Source: Leucobacter sp. UBA1945
Lineage (GTDB): Bacteria > Actinomycetota > Actinomycetes > Actinomycetales > Microbacteriaceae
DNA: 11,317 bases
NCBI GenBank assembly: GCA_002336855.1
Contig: DDEV01000024.1
Coordinates: forward strand, 1-11,317
Direction of reading: 5' to 3'
Part shown: piece after piece, positions 6,259 through 11,317 of the stretch
Numbering within the stretch: the first letter of the stretch is position 1
Layout of the letters: every line of letters starts with the position of its first letter
Translations under genes and position numbers: made by a program
Notes under the pieces: generated by a model
What the model was told of the DNA's origin: nothing
What the model saw: only the letters and a program-made list of their open reading frames with translations
Databases searched by the model: none

Positions 6259-6920
6259 CCGATTGCGGCGAAGCGCTCCACGTCTTCGGCCGCCCCCGAC
6301 ACGATGATCAGGTCGTGCGGAGACACCACGGTCTGCTGCGTCGCGTGCGTGAACGGCTGCCCGGGGGTCTTCACGCCGACCACGGTCACGCGGTAGCGCG
6401 TGCGCACCCCGCTCGTCTCGAGCGAGAGGCCGCGAATCGATCGGGGCGGGTACATTTTTGCAATCACGTAGTTGTCGTCGAACTGAATGAAGTCAAGCAT
6501 CGAGCCCGAGAGCAAGTGTGCGACGCGCTCGCCCGCCTCACGCTCGGGGTAGATAACGTGGTTCACTCCGATGCGCTCGAGAATCTTGCCGTGCGACTGC
6601 GAGATCGCCTTCGCCCAGATCTGCGGAATGCCGAGGTCGACGAGGTTTGCGGCGATCAGCACGCTAGCCTCGATCGAGGCGCCGGTCGCGACGACGGCGA
6701 TCTGAAACTGGTCGGCACCGATCTGGCGCAGCGCCTCCATCGAGCGGGCGTCAGCCTGCACCGCGTGCGTGACCCGGTCGGCCCACTTCTGCACGAGCTG
6801 CATGTCGGTGTCGACTACGAGCACCTCGCGGTCTTGCCGATCGAGCTGGCCAGCGGTTGCGGCGCCGAAGCGACCGAGACCGATGACGAGCACGGGGGCG
6901 TCACTACGAATATCAACCAA
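6255..6920 (-). CDS. trkA: Potassium uptake regulatory subunit TrkA/KtrA
   Basis: The 221-residue protein is the cytoplasmic RCK gating subunit of a Trk/Ktr potassium transporter. An RCK_N Rossmann domain covers about 8-125, with GLGRFG (14-19) and an acidic residue closing the second strand (VVDTD, Asp37), which binds the ribose of NAD(H) or ATP/ADP. An RCK_C domain follows from about 135 to 219 (VAHLL...DDLIIVSG-type end). I chose TTG 6920 because AGGAAAGG ends 7 nt upstream and the first conserved residues follow at once; the longer in-frame extension lies inside trkH. The start overlaps the trkH stop by 8 nt, so the pair is probably translationally coupled. Its TAG stop shares the palindrome CTAG with the convergent P450 stop. 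Confidence 0.92.
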   Translation of the reverse strand: MVDIRSDAPVLVIGLGRFGAATAGQLDRQDREVLVVDTDMQLVQKWADRVTHAVQADARSMEALRQIGADQFQIAVVATGASIEASVLIAANLVDLGIPQIWAKAISQSHGKILERIGVNHVIYPEREAGERVAHLLSGSMLDFIQFDDNYVIAKMYPPRSIRGLSLETSGVRTRYRVTVVGVKTPGQPFTHATQQTVVSPHDLIIVSGAAEDVERFAAIG

Positions 6921-8427
6921 CGATCGGCCTTTCCTCGGGCAGGGTGAACATGCGCCTGCGACTGGTGGCCGCGATCGCCGCAGCCAGGGTGACGGTTCCG
7001 ACGCGACCCGCCCACATTGTTGCGGCGAGCACGTACTTTCCGGCGTCGGGCAGGGTCTCTGAGAGCCCGGTCGAGAGCCCACAGGTGCCAAACGCCGAGA
7101 TGACTTCGAAGAGCACCACGTCGAGTGGCAGCTTCGTGAGGTGCAAAATGGTCACGGTCGCAGCCGCGACGATGGTGGCGCCCCAGATCACGATCGACAC
7201 CGCGAGCCTGATGACCTCGTTCGGAATGCTGCGCTCGAACACCTGCACGTTCTGATAACCGCGCGCCTCAGCATAGGCGGCGAGAAACAGCACCGCGATC
7301 GTGGTCACCTTGATGCCACCGGCTGTCGAGGCCGAGCCGCCGCCGACGAACATGAGCATGTCCATGACGAGCATGGTCGAGCCGTTCATCTCGTTCGGGT
7401 CGATGACGCCGAGCCCGCCCGAGCGGGTCATTACCGACATATACCCCGACTGCATCAGGGTTTGCCAGAAGTTCTGGTGGCCGAACGTGCCAGGGTTGTC
7501 GGCTTCAAGTGCGCCGATGGCGATCCATCCGAGAATCACGAACGCGATGGTCGTGGTGAGCGTGAGCTTCGCGTGCAGACCCAGGCGCTTGTGCGTCTGC
7601 CAGCCGCGACCGACGACGAAACGGTAGAGCGCGAAGATCACCGGAAACCCGATGCTGCCAAGAAACACTCCGAGCGCGAGCACCCCGAGCAGGTAGGTGT
7701 CGGTCGCGTAGGGCTGCAGGCCCTCTGGCATGGGCACGAAGCCGGTATTGGTGAATGCCGACGCCGCGAGATAGAAGCCGTACCAGATCGCCTCGCCGAT
7801 GCCGTACCCCGCCGCCACCAGGCGCGGCGTGATGAGCATGGTGAGCACCGCTTCGATGACCAGCAGACTGATCGCGACGGCGGCGAGTAGCCCGCCCATC
7901 TCGCCGAGGCCGACAGCCTGGCTCTCGCTCGATCCTTTCGAGGTGCGTGCGGGGTTCGTGTCGCTCGCTGCCAGCAGGCGCTGACGCAGCCCGAGGCGCC
8001 GGGTGACGGTGACGCCGAGAATGCTCGCGAGGGTGAGCACACCGATGCCGCCGATCTGCAGGCCGGTGAGAATGACGAGATCGCCGAAGAGCGACCAGTG
8101 CTCGGCCATGTTTACGGTGCTGAGACCGGTCACGCAGATGGCCGAAACCGCGGTGAAGAGCGAGTCGGCGAGCGGCGTCATGGTGCCGCTTCGGGTTGCG
8201 ATGGGCAGCGAGAGCAGCGCGGTCCACACGAGGATCAGCCCAGTGAAGACGAGCAGCGCGAAGCGTGCGGGCGACGACTGAATCAGCGAGTGCAGCCAGG
8301 TTTTCTGCGACCTTGAAGCCGTAGCGCGCCGTGCCGCGGGCCGTGCCTTCACTGTTTCTTCTCTCTCTGGGTGGGAGTTCGATCGAAGCCGTGAGCGAAG
8401 GATGGTGCCTCGCTCATAGAGTGTCAT
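6913..8427 (-). CDS. trkH: Potassium transporter membrane subunit TrkH/KtrB
   Basis: This 504-residue integral membrane protein forms the ion pore, made of four M1-P-M2 repeats. The four filter loops are visible: SAICVTGLST (95-104), SAFTNTGFV (223-231), SVMTRSGGLGV (331-341) and SAFGTCGLSTG (444-454). The family hallmark GGSASTAGGIKVTT lies at 363-376 and WAGRVGTVTLA at 472-482. The N-terminal 45 residues are basic and hydrophilic, and probably cytoplasmic. ATG 8427 has a good ribosome site (AGGAG, 4 nt upstream). GTG 8349 is an alternative that would remove 26 residues and also has a purine-rich tract before it. Paired with trkA downstream, it would give NAD/ATP-gated K+ uptake for osmotic and pH balance. 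The four-loop, trkA-coupled layout fits Ktr-type systems as well as Trk. Confidence 0.93.
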   Translation of the reverse strand: MTLYERGTILRSRLRSNSHPEREETVKARPAARRATASRSQKTWLHSLIQSSPARFALLVFTGLILVWTALLSLPIATRSGTMTPLADSLFTAVSAICVTGLSTVNMAEHWSLFGDLVILTGLQIGGIGVLTLASILGVTVTRRLGLRQRLLAASDTNPARTSKGSSESQAVGLGEMGGLLAAVAISLLVIEAVLTMLITPRLVAAGYGIGEAIWYGFYLAASAFTNTGFVPMPEGLQPYATDTYLLGVLALGVFLGSIGFPVIFALYRFVVGRGWQTHKRLGLHAKLTLTTTIAFVILGWIAIGALEADNPGTFGHQNFWQTLMQSGYMSVMTRSGGLGVIDPNEMNGSTMLVMDMLMFVGGGSASTAGGIKVTTIAVLFLAAYAEARGYQNVQVFERSIPNEVIRLAVSIVIWGATIVAAATVTILHLTKLPLDVVLFEVISAFGTCGLSTGLSETLPDAGKYVLAATMWAGRVGTVTLAAAIAATSRRRMFTLPEERPIVG

Positions 8428-8520
8428 GCTACTCCTCGCGCGACGCGCATGTGGCAGCCTTGCGGTATCTGGGGCGACTTTCGGCCACGCTGCCCGGTTT
8501 GCTGGACTAACCTTAGGGGT
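8428..8520. promoter_or_regulatory. Divergent spacer between trkH and the ArsR-like gene, leaderless promoter on plus strand
   Basis: The 93-bp spacer must hold both promoters. On the plus strand TAACCT, a TANNNT-type -10, ends 7 nt before ATG 8521, placing transcription start at or next to the start codon. AGGGG directly before the ATG is too close (1 nt) to serve as a ribosome site, so the ArsR-like message is probably leaderless. For trkH I see only the ribosome site; no convincing -10/-35 pair was found. Confidence 0.4.
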
Positions 8521-8985
8521 ATGCCAGATATCTTCGGGGTGATCTCAGACGCCACTCGACGCGACATTTTGCAGGTGCTTCTCGAGCGCCATAAGCAGGA
8601 TGCCGAGATTAGCGTCTCCGAGATCGTCGCGCAGCTTGAGCTGAGCCAGCCGACGGTGTCGAAGCACCTCAAGGTGCTGCGCGAGGCCGAACTCGTCACT
8701 GTGCGCGAAGAGGGGCAGCACCGCTACTACACACTCGACCCCGAACCGCTCGAGATGGTCGAAGACTATGTGATCCCTTTTCTCTCTGTCGGGTTCGACA
8801 CCGAGGTGACCGTCGAATACCGCTCGGCGAACGGCGAGCTGCTGCCCGACCCCGAGGCGCCCCTCGGCGACGACGAGGTGCTGCCCGAAGAGCTCGCGAG
8901 CGCGGCCGAGAACATCGGTCGCGCCATGGCAAACGCCGAGCACCGGGTGAAAGAACTTGTCGCGCGTTTTCGCTTGCGCGCATAA
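8521..8985 (+). CDS. ArsR/SmtB-like winged-helix transcriptional regulator
   Basis: The 154-residue protein begins with an ArsR-type winged helix-turn-helix. DATRRDILQVLLER (10-23) leads into SVSEIVAQLELSQPTVSKHLKVL (31-53, recognition helix around 43-53) and the wing VREEGQHRYYTLD (61-73). The remainder is an acidic stretch (104-125) and a C-terminal helix (about 128-152). There is no cysteine in the protein, and no classic ArsR metal site, so a metal-sensing role is unlikely. The start at ATG 8521 is preferred over upstream GTG 8449, since the conserved domain begins at once and the upstream codons look non-coding. It precedes the bS22 gene by 63 bp. Its targets are unknown; divergent trkH is a candidate. 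Confidence 0.85.
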   Translation: MPDIFGVISDATRRDILQVLLERHKQDAEISVSEIVAQLELSQPTVSKHLKVLREAELVTVREEGQHRYYTLDPEPLEMVEDYVIPFLSVGFDTEVTVEYRSANGELLPDPEAPLGDDEVLPEELASAAENIGRAMANAEHRVKELVARFRLRA

Positions 8986-8990
8986 CGTTG

Positions 8991-8996
8991 TAAGAT
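8991..8996 (+). promoter_or_regulatory. Candidate -10 element for the bS22 gene
   Basis: TAAGAT matches the -10 consensus at four of six positions and lies 52 bp before the bS22 start codon, directly after the ArsR-like gene. The best -35 placement (TTTCGC, 17 bp upstream) is poor. A GGGCC/GGCCC hairpin (9008-9012 with 9024-9028) falls in the resulting leader and could be a weak attenuator or stabilising stem. Confidence 0.35.
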
Positions 8997-9048
8997 TGGT
9001 GTTTTGTGGGCCACACACCGCGCGGCCCTGAGATTTTGTGAGGTAACC

Positions 9049-9147
9049 GTGGGTTCAGTCATTAAGAAGCGCCGTAAGCGTATGTCGAAGAAGAAGCACC
9101 GCAAGCTGCTTCGTAAGACGCGTCACCAGCGCCGTAACAAGAAGTAA
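9049..9147 (+). CDS. 30S ribosomal protein bS22 (AURKAIP1/COX24-like small basic protein)
   Basis: This tiny gene encodes 32 residues, starting at GTG with MGSVIKKRRKRMSKKKHRK and ending RRNKK. About two thirds of residues are Lys or Arg. It matches the actinobacterial small protein annotated as AURKAIP1/COX24-domain, identified in mycobacterial ribosome structures as bS22 of the small subunit, which is usually 32-33 residues. The whole chain is present, so the gene is intact. GAGG lies 5 nt before the GTG. A -10-like TAAGAT upstream and a strong hairpin terminator just downstream suggest a separate, well-expressed transcript. It is short enough to be missed by automated calling. Confidence 0.93.
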   Translation: MGSVIKKRRKRMSKKKHRKLLRKTRHQRRNKK

Positions 9148-9167
9148 TTCGTTTCGGCGAATTGCGA

Positions 9168-9200
9168 AAGCGTCGTGCCCGATCGGGTGCGGCGCTTCTT
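9168..9200 (+). terminator. Intrinsic terminator after bS22
   Basis: AAGCGTCGTGCCCG (9168-9181) pairs with CGGGTGCGGCGCTT (9184-9197). All positions are Watson-Crick apart from three G-U pairs, with a very tight loop that opens to about four bases. CTTT follows. On the other strand the stem is followed by TTTCG, so it may also stop transcription of the minus-strand XRE-cupin gene, whose stop codon lies about 10 bp away. Confidence 0.75.
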
Positions 9201-9207
9201 TGCGCGC

Positions 9208-9765
9208 TCAGGCTGCTGTCGGAGTCAGTAGGTGCAGGCGCTCACCGACCGTGTTGAAGATGCTGATCACCTCGCACGGGCGCGCTCCAGAGGCGAACAT
9301 TCTGTGGGGAGTCGCTGTGTCGAACTCGGCGGCCTCGCCGCGTTCGAGCGTGAGCTCTTGCTCGCCGAGCGTGAGCCTGAGTTTGCCTGAGAGCACATAG
9401 AGCCATTCGTGCCCGTCGTGGCTCTGCGCTTCGCGAGTGGGAGCTTCGGGGTGGTACGTGATCTTGAAAGCGCGCACCTCCGAGGCCTCGCGGGTGAGGG
9501 GTGCGATGGTCATTCCGTCTCGCGTAATCGTCGTGCGACGCACACGAGGATCGGCCGCGGGTGAGGCGAGCAGGTCGTCGATGCGCACGCCGAGCTGCCG
9601 AGTGAGCGGCAGCAGCAGCTCCAGGCTGGCTTGGCGCTTGCCCGACTCGAGGCGCGAGAGCGTGCTCACCGACATGCCGGCGCGACCTGCGAGCTCGTCG
9701 AGGGTCCAGCCGCGGTCTTGCCTGGCGGCGCGAAGGCGCGGCCCAAGCTGCTTGAGTTCTTGCAC
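9208..9765 (-). CDS. XRE-family regulator with C-terminal cupin domain
   Basis: The 185-residue protein has a lambda-repressor-like helix-turn-helix at about 6-62 (RAARQDRGWTLDELAGRAGMSVSTLSRLESGKR). A single cupin barrel follows at about 95-180, with the motif-1 region SHDGHEWLYVLSGKL (115-129) and motif 2 around EFDTATPHRM (147-156). His116, His119, Glu120 and His154 are candidate metal or ligand contacts. This is the common small-molecule-sensing repressor plan of the SutR/PuuR type. I chose GTG 9765, since the longer TTG start at 9819 would place the first codons inside a palindrome and promoter; the ribosome site for GTG is weak. The gene is divergent from a flavoprotein-methyltransferase pair and shares a 95-bp spacer holding a perfect palindrome, which argues for control of that pair and of itself. 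Confidence 0.87.
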   Translation of the reverse strand: MQELKQLGPRLRAARQDRGWTLDELAGRAGMSVSTLSRLESGKRQASLELLLPLTRQLGVRIDDLLASPAADPRVRRTTITRDGMTIAPLTREASEVRAFKITYHPEAPTREAQSHDGHEWLYVLSGKLRLTLGEQELTLERGEAAEFDTATPHRMFASGARPCEVISIFNTVGERLHLLTPTAA

Positions 9766-9804
9766 GTGAGTGCCGATCCTTTTCTCTGAAGTTCGATTGA
9801 AGTA

Positions 9805-9819
9805 TTGCCGATTCGGCAA
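9805..9819. promoter_or_regulatory. Perfect palindrome, candidate operator of the XRE-cupin regulator
   Basis: TTGCCGATTCGGCAA is an exact 7-1-7 inverted repeat. It falls across the -35 zone of the forward promoter and touches a likely reverse -10 (AATACT, 9806-9801). One bound dimer could thus block both directions. Position next to the regulator gene is the main support. Confidence 0.65.
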
Positions 9820-9826
9820 ATCTGCT

Positions 9827-9835
9827 TGCTAGTAT
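9827..9835 (+). promoter_or_regulatory. Extended -10 promoter of the flavoprotein-methyltransferase operon
   Basis: TGCTAGTAT gives an extended -10 (TGN plus TAGTAT, four of six consensus bases). Transcription would start near 9842, leaving a leader of about 19 nt before ATG 9861. The matching -35 zone lies within the palindrome at 9805-9819. Confidence 0.5.
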
Positions 9836-9860
9836 CGCACGTTGTCGTGACACTGGGCAG

Positions 9861-10823
9861 ATGACAACACAGAACTGGGACGCGATCATCATCGGCGGCA
9901 GCGCGGCGGGCCTCAGCGCCGCACAAGCTCTCGGGCGTTCGCTGCGCCGCACCCTCGTCATTGACTCTGGTCAGCCGCGCAACCGGTTTGCCCCGCAGAT
10001 GCACAACGTGCTGGGGCACGATGGCAGGTCTCCCGCCGATCTGACGACGCTCGGACGAGCAGAAGCCGTGCGCTACGGCGTCGAATCTCGCGAGGGGGTC
10101 GTGGCTTCGGTGCGCGATGCTGGGGCCACCGTCGAACTCGCGCTCGAGAGTGGCGAGGCGCTACGTGCTCGCGGCATCGTGCTTGCGACGGGCATCAGCG
10201 ACGAGCTGCCCGAGATTGAGGGTCTTGTCGCTCACTGGGGCACCCGCGTGGCGCACTGCCCCTACTGCCATGGTTGGGAGCTTCGCGGCGAACGCATTGG
10301 CGTCATCGCCACGTCTCCGATGAGCCTGCACCAGTTGCAGCTGGTGCGGCAACTGAGCGATCGCGTCGTCGCCTTCACGAACGGACTCGGTGCGCTCGAT
10401 CGCGAGACGGAGCGCCGGCTGCGGGCGCGGGGCATCGAGTTGGTGCCGCAGGCGGTTGCGAGCGTGCTGAGCGACGAGGCGAACGGTGGTCGCCTCACCG
10501 GGGTGCGCACCGTCGACGGGCGAGAGGTGGCCCTCGATGCGATCTTTACGGCTGCCACGCCGCGGCCGCGTGTCGAGGCGGTCGCTAGCCTTGCGCTGAC
10601 ACCCGCCGCCGGGCCCTGGGGCGAGGTGATTGAGGTTGACCCGGCCGGGCGCACATGCCACGCGCGCGTGTGGGCCGCGGGCAACGTGGTTGCTCCCGCC
10701 GCGGCGGTGCCACAGGCGATGGCCGCGGGCGCAACGGCGGGTGCTGCGCTGAACTACGCTCTCGTCGAAGAAGACTTCGACCTGGCAGTGGCAAAGAATG
10801 GGGGAGCGCATGGCAGTGAATGA
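9861..10823 (+). CDS. Thioredoxin-reductase-like FAD oxidoreductase with CPYC motif and degenerate NADPH site
   Basis: This 320-residue flavoprotein has thioredoxin reductase length and fold. The FAD motif is GGSAAGLSAA (12-21), followed by an ATG-type strand at 109-111, the redox pair Cys133-Pro-Tyr-Cys136 in HCPYCHGWE, and a C-terminal FAD motif WAAGNVV (271-277). True TrxB has CATCDG-type motifs, a GxGxxA NADPH loop and an HRRxxxR motif; here the second nucleotide loop reads IATSPMSLHQ (149-158) without glycines, and HRR is absent. CPYCHG together with a lost NADPH loop recalls O2-using dithiol oxidases such as GliT and HlmI, or other non-NADPH TrxR-like enzymes. The gene is divergent from the XRE-cupin regulator and overlaps the methyltransferase by 14 nt. 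Its substrate is unknown. Confidence 0.87.
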   Translation: MTTQNWDAIIIGGSAAGLSAAQALGRSLRRTLVIDSGQPRNRFAPQMHNVLGHDGRSPADLTTLGRAEAVRYGVESREGVVASVRDAGATVELALESGEALRARGIVLATGISDELPEIEGLVAHWGTRVAHCPYCHGWELRGERIGVIATSPMSLHQLQLVRQLSDRVVAFTNGLGALDRETERRLRARGIELVPQAVASVLSDEANGGRLTGVRTVDGREVALDAIFTAATPRPRVEAVASLALTPAAGPWGEVIEVDPAGRTCHARVWAAGNVVAPAAAVPQAMAAGATAGAALNYALVEEDFDLAVAKNGGAHGSE

Positions 10824-11317
10824 GGCACACGAGGATCCCTCGGCCTTCTGGGAGCAGCGCTATGCAGGGGCCGAGTCGATCTGGTCGGGTCGCGTGAACG
10901 AGACCCTCGCGGCGTTGGTCGGTGAACTCGCTCCGGGCCGCTCGCTTGACCTTGGCAGTGGCGAGGGCGGCGACGTGCTCTGGCTCGCCGAGCGAGGCTG
11001 GCGGGCGACCGGAATCGATCTTTCGGTGACGGCGACTGCTCGCGCGCGGGCGCGCGCCGAAGAGCTCGGGCTGTCGGCCGAGTTCACCGTCGCCGACCTT
11101 GCGCTCTGGGTTGAGGCGGGTGCAGAGAACGATCGAAGCGCCGAGTCGTTCGATCTGATCACCGCGAGCTTTCTGCAGTCGCCGGTCGAACTGCCGCGCG
11201 AACGCATTCTGCGGGCAGCGCTCTCGTGGCTTGCGCCCGGCGGGCGGCTCGTGCTGGTGTCGCACGCCGCCCCGCCTCCTTGGGCGCGCCACGATCAGGC
11301 GGCTCATGGCGCGCACG
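10810..11317 (+). CDS. Class I SAM-dependent methyltransferase (5' part, cut by window end)
   Basis: The first 169 residues are visible with no stop. The start FWEQRYAGAESIWSGRVN (13-30) is a substrate-lid segment common in TehB/thiopurine-type methyltransferases. SAM motif I is LDLGSGEGGD (46-55), the acidic post-I residue is in TGIDLS (about 68-73), a DL pair follows (about 96-97), and SFDLITASF (about 114-122) marks motif II. WLAPGGRLVLVSH (about 141-153) is the motif III strand. ATG 10810 overlaps the flavoprotein gene by 14 nt with a GGAG close upstream, so the two are translationally coupled. Known fusions of similar flavoproteins and methyltransferases in other actinobacteria (recalled, not checked) suggest joint action. 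The acceptor could be a thiol, quinone or metalloid; nothing here decides. Confidence 0.85.
   Translation, partial: MAVNEAHEDPSAFWEQRYAGAESIWSGRVNETLAALVGELAPGRSLDLGSGEGGDVLWLAERGWRATGIDLSVTATARARARAEELGLSAEFTVADLALWVEAGAENDRSAESFDLITASFLQSPVELPRERILRAALSWLAPGGRLVLVSHAAPPPWARHDQAAHGAH

Noticed and set aside
6921..7091. 57-residue N-terminal extension of TrkA
   Set aside because: It lies within trkH in another frame; TTG 6920 has a ribosome site and starts directly before the RCK Rossmann fold.
8501..8520. IdeR/DtxR-like iron box (CTAACCTTAG) before the ArsR-like gene
   Set aside because: Only about 12 of 19 positions match the consensus and one half is poor. The TAACCT core is better explained as a -10 element of a leaderless promoter.
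10585..11316. Minus-strand open frame of 243 codons at the window end
   Set aside because: It is antisense to the flavoprotein end and to the methyltransferase, whose SAM motif I is clear.

Overview
The window is high-GC (about 65-70%) actinobacterial chromosome, most likely Microbacteriaceae (a Leucobacter-like genus is a guess from feel, not a tested assignment). The main support is a 32-residue bS22 ribosomal protein gene, an actinobacterial hallmark, plus actinobacterial-style ProC, a TrkH/TrkA pair and HtaA-type heme proteins. Apparent leaderless starts also fit. Genes are packed tightly on both strands, and no gene-free stretch exceeds 300 bases. I saw no tRNA, rRNA, CRISPR array, insertion sequence or phage gene.

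Left part (1-1584): the 3' end of tadA (tRNA adenosine deaminase), then an AT-richer spacer holding an unusual inverted repeat that can fold in two ways and ends in a T run. Next come a small minus-strand gene encoding what looks like only the C-terminal cytoplasmic domain of a cation diffusion facilitator, and a divergent proC (pyrroline-5-carboxylate reductase).

Centre (1592-6258): this is the most distinctive region. A two-gene minus-strand unit (cytosolic HtaA-type heme-binding domain protein, then a LysR regulator overlapping it by 8 nt) is divergent from a 1051-residue three-part oxidoreductase. That protein carries a cytochrome P450 (heme, Cys344), an adrenodoxin-reductase/FprA-type FAD-NADP(H) reductase and a C-terminal flavodoxin (FMN) in one chain. 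All parts of an NADPH > FAD > FMN > heme chain are present, in an order and with a reductase type different from P450 BM3. A heme-binding protein and a regulator beside it suggest a regulated catabolic or detoxifying monooxygenase locus; the substrate is unknown.

Right-centre (6255-9147): a minus-strand trkH-trkA potassium uptake operon, whose last stop codon shares a CTAG with the P450 stop. Divergent from it is an ArsR-like winged-helix regulator with an apparently leaderless start, followed by the bS22 gene and a strong terminator hairpin.

Right end (9208-11317): a minus-strand XRE-cupin regulator is divergent from a thioredoxin-reductase-like flavoprotein with a CPYC motif and a degenerate NADPH site. 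This overlaps a SAM-dependent methyltransferase that runs off the window. A perfect 7-1-7 palindrome sits between the divergent promoters and is a good candidate operator. The flavoprotein-methyltransferase pair resembles, in its parts, dithiol oxidase plus thiol methyltransferase pairs such as GliT/TmtA; that functional link is inference.
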